Part shown: positions 1 to 11,744 of the stretch, piece after piece
Layout of the letters: every line of letters begins with the position of its first letter
Numbering within the stretch: position 1 is the stretch's first letter
NCBI RefSeq assembly: GCF_003597395.2
Contig: NC_133770.1
Span: 293,074,454 to 293,138,453, forward strand
Length of the DNA: 64,000 bases
From: Chelonoidis abingdonii
Lineage: Eukaryota > Chordata > Testudines > Testudinidae
Direction of reading: 5' to 3'
The notes under the pieces: model-generated
The model's database searches: none
Told to the model about the DNA's origin: nothing
Seen by the model: only the letters and a program-made list of their open reading frames with translations
Position numbers and translations under genes: made by a program

Positions 1-554
1 CCAATAAAGAATTCTTTTTAATAAATTACTGATTCATTTTATGTCAACTTCCAAGTGATCCCTTGACCCGCTTACGTAATGTGCCAGTATAGGATCTATA
101 TTTTAAACAGAATGACAATTTCTTTTATTGTTAGCAGCAAAACTTCATATTTCACAATATTAGAAAAATCTGACTTTTCCTCTTATGGAATTGTGGCATA
201 GTAAAATATAGACTGTTCGTGTAACAAAAACGCTTTCACATTCAGTATGTGCACAGGAGAACTGCCAAAAAGGATAGGTATTTAGAAAGTTGGTCACCCT
301 TCTTTTGTACTCAGAGGAGGGCGGCTTCCCAGCCAGCACACCAGAATCTTTAGCTAGGTTCCCTGAATATTAGCCTGATTCTGAATAAGTAAAATATGTA
401 TAGTGTGTTGACTTTTTATTGTACCTTTGCCTTAATAAAATGGTTTTAGAAAACAATTATATTTTGAGAACTATCAGTTACCTAGCTTTTAATCCATTTA
501 ATATGTGCCATGTTCATTTTATATTGTTATAGTTTAATTAAAATGTTGTGTGGT

Positions 555-1148
555 ACCACAGCCTTACAGAAGTCTATTACATCAACCCTATTATCTTCAT
601 CAACCAAACTTGCAATCTCATCAAAAAAAGATATCAATTTAGTTTGACAAGATCTATTATAAACCCATGTTGATATGCATTATTTCCCTCCTTTAATTCT
701 TTATTACCTAAATGCCACATCAGACACACAGTTATCTTGCCTCAGATCAAAGTCAGACTGATAGGCCTATAATGACCCACATCATTCTGTTTATCTTTTT
801 AAAATACTGGCACAACATTAGCTTTCTTCCAGTCTTCTGAAACCTACCCAGTGTCCCAAGATTTATTGAAAAATTAATCTTAACAATCCTGCAAGCTCCC
901 CAGACAGCCCTTTTAAAACTCTTGGATGCAAGTTATATAGAGCTGCTGTCTAACATTTAGTAGATGCTGTTTAACATTCTACTCAGATACTAGTGGAACG
1001 GAAAGAATGTTATCCTCATCATCATCGATATGACTACATCATTGTTTCCCCCCCATTACAGAACAGACATATTTATTGGACATTTTGACTTTTCTGCATT
1101 ATTATTGATAATTCTACCATTTCCATCTAGCAATTCACCAATACCACT
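555..1148 (-). mobile_element. CR1-like LINE fragment, degenerate RT region
   Basis: Read on the minus strand, the segment resembles the fingers/palm part of a CR1-type reverse transcriptase, with pieces like a polymerase FKKG block and an HGF-type block. It is full of stops and frameshifts. A Tigger-like element abuts its upstream end. Confidence 0.6.
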
Positions 1149-1149
1149 A

Positions 1150-1800
1150 CAGTAAGTGCTCACTTGACATCATCCCAGTTAACGTTGTTTCGTTGTTATG
1201 CTGCTGATCAATTAAGGAACACGCTTGTTTAAAGTTGGGCAATGCTCCCTTATAACGTTGTTTGGCAGCCACCTGTTCGTCCACTGCTTGCAGAAAGAGC
1301 AGCCCATTGGAGCTAGCTGGTGAGGCCTTGGAACCAGGGTGGACCAGCAGCCCCTCAACAGCTCCCCGCTCCCCTAAATTCCCTGTGCGGCAGCCACCCA
1401 GCAGGATATCAATTGCCAGCAGTTCAGCTGTCTCTCCCCTCACTGCCACCTGCTGCTCCTGTCCTCTGCCTTGGAACTGCTTCCGGGAGCTTCCTGCTTG
1501 CTGTGCAAGGGGGAGTGTGTGCTAATGTCAGGGTGTCCTCTTATCCCCTGCCCCCCGCTCACCCCATCTCCATAGAGCAGGGGGGGACACGGGAGGGAGC
1601 TTTCTGGCAGCAGCAGCTGTCTTAGCTTACTGATCTTAAAAAGCCAATGTACTTAGAGTGCAGTCAGTGTACTTAAAGGGGCTCTCTCTTACACATGGAG
1701 TGAATCTGTCTGCCATGTTGTCTCCCTTCCCTCCATTTGTGCTGCCTTGTAGAGTATAAGGCTACATTAACAACGTGTTAACCCTTGAGGGTTCAGCCGA
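1150..1800. mobile_element. Tigger/pogo-like DNA transposon fragment
   Basis: A TA dinucleotide precedes a terminus starting CAGTAAGTGCTCACTT, followed by a GC-rich interior and an internal TTAACCCTTGAGGG tract. The opposite terminus is missing where CR1 sequence begins at 1808. The family call rests on the terminus style only. Confidence 0.5.
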
Positions 1801-1807
1801 GTACTAG

Positions 1808-2715
1808 TTAAGAACATAAGAATATAACACATACTGGGTCAGACCAAAGGTCCATCAAGCCCAGTATCCTGTCCTCTGACAGTGGCCAATGGCAGGTGCC
1901 CCAAACGGTATGAACAGACAGTTTATCATCAAGTGATCCATGCCCTGTCACCCAATCCCAGCTTCTGGCTAAGGACACCATTCCTGCCCATCCTGGCTAA
2001 TAGCCATTGATGGACGTATCTTCCATGAATCTATCTAGCTCCCTTTTGAACCCCATTATAGTATTGGCCTTCACAACACCCTCTGGCAAGGAGTTCCAGA
2101 GGTTGACTGTGCGTTGCATGAAAAAATACTTTGGGTTTGTTTTAAACATGCTGCCCATTAATTTCATTTGGTGGCTCCTAGTTCTTGTATTATGGGAACA
2201 GGTAAATAGCTTTTCCTTATTCACTTTCTCCACAATACACATGATTTTATATACCTCTATCATATCACCCATTAGTCTCCTCTTTTCCAAGCTGAAAAGT
2301 CCTAGCCTTTTTAATCTCTCCTCATATGGGACCCGTTCCAAACCCCTAATCATTTTAGTTGCCCTTCTCTGAACCTTTTCTAACACCAGTATATCTTTTT
2401 TGAGATGAGGAGACCACATCTGTATGCAGTATTGAAGATGAGGGCATACCATGGATTTATCTAATGGCAATAAGTTAGTCTCCATCTTATTCTCTATCCC
2501 TTTTTTAATGATTCCTAACATCCTGTTTGCTTTTTCGACTGTCGCTGCACACTGCGTGGACATCTTCAGAGAACTATCCACAATGACTCCAAGATCTCTT
2601 TCCTGATTAGCTGTAGCTAAATTAGCCCCCATGATATCGTATGTATAGTTGAGGTTATTTTTTCCAATGTGAAAACTGCAATCTATTGGGGCAATATACT
2701 GAATTTCAAGGTGCC
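1808..2715 (-). mobile_element. CR1 LINE, C-terminal ORF2 and 3' end
   Basis: The minus-strand frame at 1997-2752 (251 codons) encodes the typical C-terminal block of CR1 ORF2 beyond the RT palm: ERDLGVIVDSSLKMS, HLQYCIQMWSP, VQRRATKMIRGLE and VNLWNSLPEGVV. The CR1 3' untranslated end follows to about 1808. The element is 5'-truncated and lacks the catalytic FADD block. This is retrotransposon sequence in a PTK2 intron, in the same orientation as the gene. Confidence 0.9.
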
Positions 2716-4059
2716 TATAAATATTTATATATTTGTACTGAATGAATGCCATATTTGTAAATCAATAGTAACTCCTCAGTGTGTGTATGTAAATACACCC
2801 ATACACGACATCTACACGTGTACACACAAGTTGGACAGGTATTTGGTAGAAAAAAATCCTGAAGCAGGAAAATAAAATGACAGGCAAGACAGGAAAAAGG
2901 ACAGGAACCCCCACCCCCCAACACAACCTAACAATCAGTCGCATATACACAAGTACACCCTGGTCAAGTCAAAGGAAATTATGTCCATGTACTTATGGGA
3001 AGAATTTGGCCAACTGAAAGAAAACAGCATGATTCGTCACCACATGGCTCCAGTTTTATGCTAGTGTAACTTCAATGGAATAACACAGTGGTAAATCAAG
3101 CCCTGGTTTTAAAATATATTAAGGTTATGACACAAACCAATGAAGCCAAGGAAGTTTGCTTTTCATAGTTGATGCCTATCTTTAATTCATCTCACATTTC
3201 TCAAGAGATAACAACTGCAAGCACAGAGACTAGTGACTTGTTGAAGGCCACTTAGGGAGCCAGCATCAGAACAAGGATTAGGCTCTTTTTTTAATCTAAG
3301 GAATGTTTGATTAGGTTATTAAGTATGGTATTTTCAGGTAATTCTGAAACTAAAAGAACTAAAATGAATTGTTTTACCAAACCTAGCTGCAAGTGCACAG
3401 AAGAAACACTTAAGGCCACAAAATTTTCCAATGAAATAATTCTGTTACCAAACAGCACATTCATTTTGAAGTGACCTGATAAAATGCATGTGTCAGAAAG
3501 TCAAGCTCTTTAAGCTGTGGGCAAAAACCACCTTTTCCCCCCCAATTACAGTTTAATAATTCTGTGGGAATGTAAGTCTTACACAAGAAACTCTTTTAGA
3601 CTTGAGCAGAAGACAGACTTTCATTTTGGGCACAGGGGTCACAAGACAGAGAATACACTGTGCTTTGCCAGGAATTGTTAAATCTAAATAAAATCTTGTT
3701 TGTCCTTCACCCTGAGTTCTTAACATTGCTTGTAATTAGCCTCATTATTAAAAGCAGTTTTTTATTTTCAGTGCTGTAATAATGAAATTAACTTTGCTTG
3801 TGACATCTTTTCCTACACTGTGTATCAAAATAGCAACATTTGATTGGCTTCATTTTGACCTACAGTAAGCAACTGAAAATATCCACAGTTTGTTTCTTTT
3901 ATACAAATTAAATCATATTTCTTCTAACACATGTTAAAATCTGCTGAACTAAAATGATTCAACCCCCTCACATAAGAGTGAATTTTCTTTCTATAGCCCT
4001 TCTTTCATTAAGATGTAGAAAAGAAATTCAAAGTTCTGAATAACATTGCTGAAGTTTTA

Positions 4060-4147
4060 GGGGCAGATCCTCAGCTGGTGTGAACTATCATAGCTCCATG
4101 GACTTCAGTGGCACTATGACAACTTACACCAGCTGAGGCTCCACCCC
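4060..4147. repeat. Palindromic hairpin MITE
   Basis: The element starts GGGGCAGATCCTCAGCTGG and ends with a near-perfect inverted copy. Almost the whole 88 bp folds into one hairpin of about 40-bp arms. Similar elements are widespread in sauropsids; no coding potential. Confidence 0.75.
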
Positions 4148-4547
4148 TTAATTTGCACTCTAGGACAGAATTGCAGTGAAAGAGTATATACTGAACTACT
4201 CAGAGTTCAGTCACAATATGTACTTTAAGGGACTAAAATTATCCTACTATAAATCTAACTGACTTTACAGCAAAAACTAGTAAATTATCTTGGGGGTTAC
4301 TACAGCCAGGTGCTGAGCACCTTCAGTTTCCACAGATCACAGTGTATTTCTCAAAGAAAGCCACTCATTTCACCATTAAAGGAAAATGCCCAATGATTTT
4401 AGAAATTAAACTACTTGATACCAGTACTCTAATCTGCTTGCATTTTGTACTTCATTCTAGACTAAAACATAAAATCATGCATTCAGTCACACGTCAATTT
4501 CCCCCTCTAAATAGGTACATATTAATACTAAAAGTTAGACTCTAGGA

Positions 4548-4642
4548 ATTATTTTGGGGAAGTTCTATGGCCCATGTTCTACAGGAGGTCAGACTAGATG
4601 ATCACAATGGTTCCTTCTGGCCTTGGAATCTGTGAATCAATG
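4548..4642 (+). mobile_element. CR1 3'-end fragment
   Basis: The tract with AGACTAGATGATCACAATGG and a terminal AATCTGTGAATC repeat matches the CR1 3' tail layout. It is the only CR1 piece here in plus orientation. Confidence 0.65.
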
Positions 4643-5199
4643 AAAACGGCAAAAACTGTATTTTATTATGGAAGAAGTTCACTACTACAGCATATGGTCA
4701 GCTGCTCAACCACTTAAATTTTACCACAGAGTCCAATTTTGAGGGTTTAAATGAGATCTTTAATGATTTTTTGCTTACACCCTGCAAAGGGTGAATTTCC
4801 TCTTACATGTCCATCTTTCAGCCAGTAACAGTTCCATGCAACATTCCCTCCTTGCACACATATTTTTATACCCAGGAATAGTGTGGGGGATGTGGATATG
4901 TGCGGCCATTCTTGATCAAGAAGTTTCCACACAAAAAAGCATGGACCATGCTCAATGGGCCCAAAGCACCAATCCTGGGATGCCACGATCTCTAGCTCCA
5001 CTTACATAGTGCCTGCGGAATAGTCCCTATGAGAGATTTGGACAGCTAGGACTAGGAGATTTCCTACCTATGGATTTCCTAGCATTAACAAGGCACAAAA
5101 TATGGCCAGAGGTTGGCCACAAGGAGATAAAAGCATGGTAATTAACACTCCTAGTCATACGCATATAAAGGGTGAAGAAGATACATAGATTTAGAAGAA

Positions 5200-5289
5200 T
5201 CTGACGAAGTGGGTATTCGCCTACGAAAGCTCATGCTCCAAAACATCTGTTAGTCTATAAGGTGCCACAGGACTCTTTGCTACTTTTAT
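5200..5289 (+). mobile_element. Penelope-like 90-bp insertion with hammerhead ribozyme motif
   Basis: The insertion is flanked by perfect 13-bp duplications of AGATTTAGAAGAA (5187-5199 and 5290-5302). It begins at a hammerhead core: CTGACGA (5201-5207), stem II GTGGG/CCTAC (5209-5213 with 5220-5224, one G-U pair), GAAA (5225-5228), a 3-bp stem III closing a TCAT loop, and the UC cleavage context at 5237-5238. About 50 bp of Penelope-type tail follows. Penelope-like elements are known to carry minimal type I hammerheads in their terminal repeats. The upstream strand of stem I is host sequence, so self-cleavage is doubtful. Confidence 0.75.
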
Positions 5290-5916
5290 AGATTTAGAAG
5301 AAATATATTTAAAATGGGCATAAGCAAACTGAAGATGCATTAATTTAATTTCTGTGAAGGGGTTTATATAATATATATAATTGAGCGAATAAATTATTAT
5401 TTTTGGAAGTAGCATATGTCTTTTCTTAAGCTAATATTTGCTGTTCAGAAACAAATTGCTGGCCAAGACAAATTCCTGTAGACTAGACTAGACCATTTGC
5501 TAAGAAAGATTCCCAGCAGACCAGCCTGCAGTACAGTCAACAAGATTTTAGTGAACTCATGTGTTACTTCTTTTAAATTAGATATATTTATCTTGATACC
5601 AAATATACAGTATCAGTTTGCCAGCAGCACAACATGAAACACATTCCCAAATAGGTTCCTCTCCAGAAGGCTTGTAGACAGATGTAATGTCCTGTGGAAA
5701 GGACATTTTTTATTTTTACATAAATTAAGGAGAAGGGGGATGAAAATTGGGATTATGATGCAGAGTCACTTCTGCGGCCCCATAATAACTAAAACCAAAA
5801 ACAACAACATGGGCACAACTAATCTGTAATCCAGTTGAAGAAAGTACATTAAGTAAAATATGCCTATGTATAGGTAAATTTAGTGAGTTGTGACGAAAAG
5901 GATTTAATATTCATTA

Positions 5917-6110
5917 TTTGTATTATAGTAATGTCTAGAGGCCCCAACTGAGACTGGGCCCAATTGTGCTAGATGCTGTACAAACACACAGTGAGAGACA
6001 GTGCCTGCTGCAAAGAGCGTTTGATCTAAACAGGCAAGACAGAGGGGAAATGGACGCACAAAAATGTGAAGTGATGTACCCAAGGTCACACATTTTTTTG
6101 CCTCCCAGCC
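5917..6110 (+). mobile_element. Ancient CORE/MIR-like SINE copy
   Basis: This shares with 16060-16265, 22425-22545 and 32198-32410 the order: TTTGTATTA head, CCTAGAGG-type block, CTGTACAAACACA, an AAAGAGC-TTACAATCTA-like block, then a tail like the MIR core (CCCAAGGTCACA). Confidence 0.6.
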
Positions 6111-7838
6111 CTGCCATCTACCAGACCATGCTGCTACCAACTATGGGTGAGAGGTTTCTGGAACCAACCTGCTCATTCACTTTAGTATGAAAAGGAACCT
6201 TGTTGCTTAAGGCTAGAAAAATGTCAGGTAACTTTCCAGCTTGCTGTTTTTCATTTTCACGCACTCTATGCCTCTGAACATCTTGAAATGCAAAAATACC
6301 ATGGAAAAGGTGGTTCCTGCTTTCACTGGGACAAAAACACTTTAGGGAGTGCCAGATATTTCATGGGAAAGGCTAGAAATCTTGCAGAAACAGTTTAACT
6401 TTGTATAGCCAATGGCTTAATATATACATTTGAACTTGTGGTGCATCCCCAAACCAAATCATGGCAGTGTCTGGTCTTTAGCTATAATCATTGGTTATAT
6501 AGCTTGGTAGAGAAATCATTTTTGAAACTGTCCTTCTCAGCTAAGAGTGTTAAAACTACAAATATGGCTAGTTGGCAAACTTTTATGTAACTATCTTTTG
6601 TTGCATCTGCAGTTCAAATTTTGCTACTGAGGTTCTAATATTGGGGAAATACTAAACAAAGAATAGCAATGTCAATGAAAACAAGCAGCAGAGTTCTGAA
6701 TTTATGCTTCCAAGCTATTAAGTGCATGAAGGAGGGTACAGCTGCCAGACAGCTATAAAGGCCTGTCTTATTTGAAACCTCTGGATGTAAACATTAAAAT
6801 GTCATCAGAGAAAAGCTCTTATTCTGCAATTCACTATGGCATCATCCACAGATGGTTTTGCACTGGATGCTGTCAGCTGTCAGACTCTGCTGATCTGCAA
6901 CTCTGGTGTTAACTGAGCATTATGCACATCTGTTGCTTTCATTGTTCAGTACCATATATCAGATACAGATTTCAACAAGAGTGTCACTTGTATGTGTCAA
7001 CATGAAACATTGCTTCATCAGAAACAAATTGATACATTCAGGGAGCACAGGGGGCTCTCAAAGAGAACATCTCCTGAGGAAAAATATGTCCCAAGTACCA
7101 CAAACTTACATGCTAACAATCTGTGTCTATGGTATAAATTCAGTGTAATATCATCTGTGCCAAGCTTGACAGAGAACACATAACATGACTTTACTTGGGG
7201 TAAACAAAGGTCAGAAAGTCTTTCACGTCACCTTATAGGACAGAGTACCTCCCCCCTAACCTCCAAATGAGTAATAAGCAGGATTGCATGAATCATCTCA
7301 GTGTGATGTCAGTTTTCCAGTGGTTTATAATTCAATGTGAAACACACAGGCACAATGTTTTAGTATGAGAGGACCTGAAACACTATAAAATAAAAACAAA
7401 ATAGTATAAAAATACAAAATTAGTTTGGCTTTCTTATAGCCGGGGGGAAGAGATTTCCTGGTTTAAATTGGTTTTGTTTTGTATTATTTATAGGCCAATC
7501 ACTTAGAGAAGTGATTCCCAACAACTGATCGACACACCACTTCCGTTTGTGTGTGCACATATGCCCAATGCTCTCAGAGCACTGCTTGTCTGTCTCCTGT
7601 TCATATCAACATTTGACCCTAAACACCTGACTTATGGGGTTAGAAGACCATAACATCATCATACTAAAACATCTGATCACATTACTACAACAACCTATTT
7701 ATACAGTGTCATAAGTGTGCATGGTGCTTTAGAAAACAAATCAAAGTTAAGTTTCTGCCCAGAGACATTCACACTAATTCCGATATAATGTAACTGGGGA
7801 TGGAGAGGCATGTCAGTACAAGGGTTACAATAACAGAT

Positions 7839-9083
7839 TGTAAATAGGCCGGCAGCTGTGTCTCGCAAGCACCCCTGGTTGAGTGCCTGCAGTCTCAGTT
7901 TGTGGTGCTGTATCAGAGTGCCACCCATCTCTTGTGAGCGCCCTCCCTTGGTCGATGGTTTCTTTGGTGGGGCTTCAGTGACTCAGCCCTCCACCCGAGT
8001 CACACACTGTCTGTAGGTGGAACAGAATAACCCCCTTCTGGGGTACACAGTCTTTATCCTCTCCCGGCCCTTAAAGGGGCCATACCCCCAGCAGTAGAGC
8101 CAGAACTGGGGGAGGCCAGAGAGGCTGCCTTCTTCCTCTCTCCTCTTCCCCTCTGAGGCCCCAACCCCATCCAGGCCAGCATGGAGCCCGGCTGGGGAGC
8201 CGGTCTGTTGTGGGAGCCAGGCGGACCCTCCTCCTCCTCCTCATGGTGCGAGGAGGCCGAGAGCAGCCTCCAACCGGAGTCCCGCCCAGCCCAGGGCAGG
8301 TGGAGGATCTGCGACTCTGCACCAGCTCACCACAGCTGCCCACATGGCTCTCCCTGATCCAGCTCTGTCCGGGAAGGGAGTGAGGATCCTCAGAGTCACA
8401 GCCTGGCCATGATAAGAGCCGGGAACACAGCTATAGGGTGCCGTGGACCCTTCATCTGCCCTGGGCGAGGGGCCTGTGGACACCTCTCTGCGGGCCCTCT
8501 ACACCGCAAGCAGGTAGAGGATCTGCTGCAGCTTCCCACAGCTGCCTGTGCAGCTCTTATCATGGCTGAGCTGCAGATTCAAAGCCCCAACCCGTGGCCG
8601 GAGCCAGATCAGGGAGAGCTGCGCGGGAAGCTGTGGGGAGCCTGGGTCCCTCCATCTGCCCTGGGCTCCCCACAGCTCCCACCATTTCTGGGAAGGCTCT
8701 GACACCCTTCACCCCCAAGACTTCCTCCCTGGAGACACTGTCTTCCTGGAGCCTTCTCTGGCTTCAGTCCTTGCTCAGTCCCTGCAGCCAGGGGCAGGAG
8801 ATCCTTCACAGCTCTCCTGGTCCCTGCCCACACTGAGCTGTCCGTGGTCCTGCTGCTCTTCCAGCCAGCCAGGAACACAGTTCTTGCTCTTCCACCTCCA
8901 GGCAGCAACTGATTGACCTTGTCTCTGCTGCTACTTCTTATATGGCCCTCCTGGCCCTGACTGGCTGCTCCTGCAGATCCTCTGATTGGCTGCAGGGGAA
9001 GCCAATCTAGGCCACTTGGAGAACTTCTCTTCTGCTCCTCTCTGGGACAGGGTGTGGCAGGACCCTGAGGCCACCCTGTCACA
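7839..9083 (-). mobile_element. Solo LTR with 5-bp target duplication
   Basis: A 1245-bp unit with TG...CA ends flanked by perfect CAGAT duplications (7834-7838, 9084-9088). Read on the minus strand it starts TGTGACAGGGTGGCC and has a TATA-like CCATATAAG near 8940. GC-rich, with no coding frames of its own. It is an old retroviral or LTR-retrotransposon terminus; the internal region was presumably lost by recombination. Confidence 0.75.
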
Positions 9084-9094
9084 CAGATCATGAA

Positions 9095-9838
9095 TAAGGC
9101 TACATTTTAGTCACGGGTATTTTTAGTAAAAGTCATGGACAGGTCATGGGTAGTAAAAAAAAATTCACGTCTAGTGACTTGTCCATGACTTTTACTATAT
9201 ACACCTAACTATAACTTGGATGGGGAGCTTTGGGTGTTCTGGGGAGGATGGTCCGAGAGCACTGCAGATGGTGGGGAAAGTGGTCTGGAACCATGCTGCT
9301 GCTGGAGGGAGGGGCTGGGAGATAGGCCCTGGGCCACGCACTGCTGCCTCTGCTGGTGCTGGGGGGTGGGGTTTGGTGGGGCTGGCAGGGGCTACATACC
9401 CAACTCCATGTGTCCCTGAAGCTCTTAGGCAGCAGAGGAGTTAGGGGACTCTGTGCGCTCCTCCCAGTTCTGCCACAAGCGGCAGCTGTGCAGCTCCCAT
9501 TGGCCGGGAACTGCAGCCAGTGGGAGCTGCGAGGTCAGGGCCTGTGGGCACAGGCAGTGTATGGGGCCCCCTGGTCCCTCCTCCACCTAGGAGCTGCAGG
9601 GCCCATGCCAGTGGGAGTCAGGGGACCCTCCCCCCGAAGGTAAGCACCCCCTCCACACACACTCCCATGCCCCTAGCTCTGGGCCCCCTCCCACACACCC
9701 AAATTCTGCTGCTGGCCCAAGGGCTGCCCAGCTCAAGCAGCCCCTGAGCCAGCACCAACCGCTGCAGAAGTCAGAGAGATCACGGAAAGTCATGTCATCT
9801 GTGATTTCTGTGAACTTCATGACAGACTTGAAGCCTTA
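9095..9838. mobile_element. hAT non-autonomous element
   Basis: The terminal inverted repeat TAAGGCTACATTTTAGTC corresponds to the inverted right end at 9815-9838. Flanks are ATCATGAA and ATCATGAG, an 8-bp target duplication matching at 7 of 8 positions, as expected for hAT. The interior is GC-rich and non-coding. Confidence 0.75.
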
Positions 9839-9874
9839 ATCATGAGATATGTGCACTTATTGTTAATTTAATTT

Positions 9875-9887
<13 letters not shown>

Positions 9888-9926
<39 letters not shown>
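9888..9926. repeat. CA microsatellite
   Basis: A TA tract followed by roughly 20 CA units, directly abutting the MITE at 9924. Confidence 0.95.
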
Positions 9927-9928
<2 letters not shown>

Positions 9929-10111
9929 CCACCTCAATATAACGTGACCCAATATAACATGAATTCAGATATAACGTGGTAAAGCAGTGCTCCCAGGGGG
10001 CGGGGCTGCGCGCTCCAGTGGATCAAAGCAAGTTCGATATAACACGGTTTTATATATAACGTGGTAAGATTTTTTGGCTCCCAAGGACAGCGTTATATCG
10101 AGGTAGAGGTG
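9924..10111. mobile_element. TIR MITE, Tc1/mariner-Tigger style
   Basis: The left terminus CACCTCCACCTCAATATAACG is inverted at the right end (10085-10111), and TA follows the right end. The interior has repeated TATAACG-type motifs and a central GGGCGGGGCTGCGCGCTC tract. Non-coding, 188 bp. Confidence 0.7.
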
Positions 10112-11691
10112 TATATTGGGTTTTTCATGTTTTTATAAATATATATTAAGAACTGAGGGTGAAATACTCAGAAATGCCAAGGACCTACCACATTTTTACT
10201 TGCAATGGGGCTGTGTTGAGGGAGATTAGGTGGAGGAGTTACGTGGAGTGTCTCACTTTAGGGGGTTGTTTAATTGGTCAGGGAGGGGGCTGCAGAATCC
10301 AGGCTTATATGGATCTAGTGCCACCAAACCCTGCTTAGTCGGTACTGAAGGCACAGATGCTGTTATTCAAGTCAATGGGCTCGAACAGTAGCTCTGGTGA
10401 TGCTGTGTGGCAGCCCAGTATTTTGGTATGTGTATGAATTCCACCTCCTTCTCCATGGTTATCTCCTTGCACAAAAGTCTGTCTAATTGGGTTTTATGCA
10501 GATGGGGTGTATTTCCCCTAGGAGGAGTAATATCAGGAAGAAGCAGAGTTAATATAATGTTCTTTAAAAAGGCTTGAAAAAGCTTTAATCAAAGACACAC
10601 TAACCAAATGCCATTGTGCCCTTTCTCCCCCTTTCCACATAGTATGATGGAGCATCAACTAGAGGTACGAACTCCATAGCTATTTCTGTGCATGCCACCA
10701 ATTTTTGACAAGTTGAAAAATACTATGGTAAGGTTGTAGCCCCTCTATACTTAAGGCTGCAGCTCAATGTCCATTGTAAACCCCATTTGGTCCCAAAATT
10801 GGTACCTATGGCCTGTGGCCAACCAATATAAGTCTTCAGTAATGTGTCATAAAAATCATATTCTCTGTGTTGTAAGGCTTCTCTATACACGAGTATATAA
10901 CCATTACTAGGAAATACACATCTTAATCCCTGTGCACCAAGATGGTGTATCCTGCAGAGGGACTCTCAAATACTTTTACATTTTCCTCTGAGGAAATGTC
11001 CACCCCTTGAAAGAGAGCCTATATAAATGTTAAAAGCTTTAGATAAATACAGCAGCTCTATCCAAACATGCTGAAGGAATTAGGAATCTATTATTTCCAT
11101 ACTACTATCAAATAATGAATATGTATTTATGTTTTTCCTCACATCCCCCAAAGCTCAGACTAACGTCAGTGACTTTTCAATATCTAAAATATAAATAGTG
11201 GTTTGTGCAAAACAGCAGCAACAACAAGCAAGCTAATAATGATCTCCACTTCTCTCAGAAAACAAAATGACAACTGTGGAGTTTTTATATTGCCTATTTT
11301 CCCTTTCATTTCATTTCATTACAAATTTCAATTATGAGTAGGAATTTGTAAACAAACACAGTTAGTTAAAAGCCATTACAATCTAGCATATTTCTAAGCC
11401 ACTGCAAACTTTAGTACTTAAAATTAGCTTTGCTTTGAAGTTTTCTGACTTTATACTGTATACTTTAAAATAAGGATATAGTTACAACTAGTAAGTATTA
11501 TAAACAACAGTATGTAGGAAAGCTACAAAAAGTAGTTTTTCTTTAGAAACTCCACAAGGAAAGAAGCAAAGCTAAGGTCTTAAGAAAATTAGTAGCAATG
11601 CACTAAGAAGCGAGCTATATTTACACAAGTGTAAAAAAACATCCAAATATTTGCTAGCTTTATAAACAAACATATTCTTAATGGTCCTTAC

Positions 11692-11744
11692 CTGATACAG
11701 AGACTGTATGTGACCTTACTCCTTGCTTCTCATTGTTGGCCAGC
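11692..11744 (-). CDS. PTK2: PTK2 exon: linker, residues ~375-393
   Basis: This 53-nt exon runs from a TTACAG acceptor to a GTAAGGA donor. It completes Lys375, encodes LANNEKQGVRSHTVSVS and gives the first base of Glu393. The next exon must start with the Glu-Thr-Asp-Asp-Tyr397 autophosphorylation segment. I did not find that exon anywhere in 1-11691, so the downstream intron is at least 11.7 kb here. Confidence 0.95.

Larger units (their letters stand above)
1..11691 (-). other. PTK2: PTK2 intron (3' end outside window)
   Basis: No exon was found. Identified repeats are CR1 pieces (555-1148, 1808-2715, 4548-4642), a Tigger-like fragment (1150-1800), a hairpin MITE (4060-4147), a Penelope/hammerhead insertion (5200-5289), an ancient SINE (5917-6110), a solo LTR (7839-9083), a hAT element (9095-9838), a CA repeat and a TIR MITE (9924-10111). 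The stretches 1-554, 2716-4059, 5303-5916, 6111-7838 and 10112-11691 are AT-rich, with nothing I recognise. Confidence 0.8.

Noticed and set aside
2007..2372. Plus-strand frame opposite the CR1
   Set aside because: Antisense shadow of the CR1 ORF2 C-terminus, with no independent support.
8071..9747. Cluster of GC-rich frames that might be a gene
   Set aside because: The region is a solo LTR (7839-9083) plus a hAT element (9095-9838) with clear boundaries and target duplications.
1..11691. Search for the Tyr397 exon of PTK2
   Set aside because: I looked for minus-strand codons for the Glu-Thr-Asp-Asp-Tyr-Ala-Glu segment next to splice sites and found none; it is most likely beyond the window.
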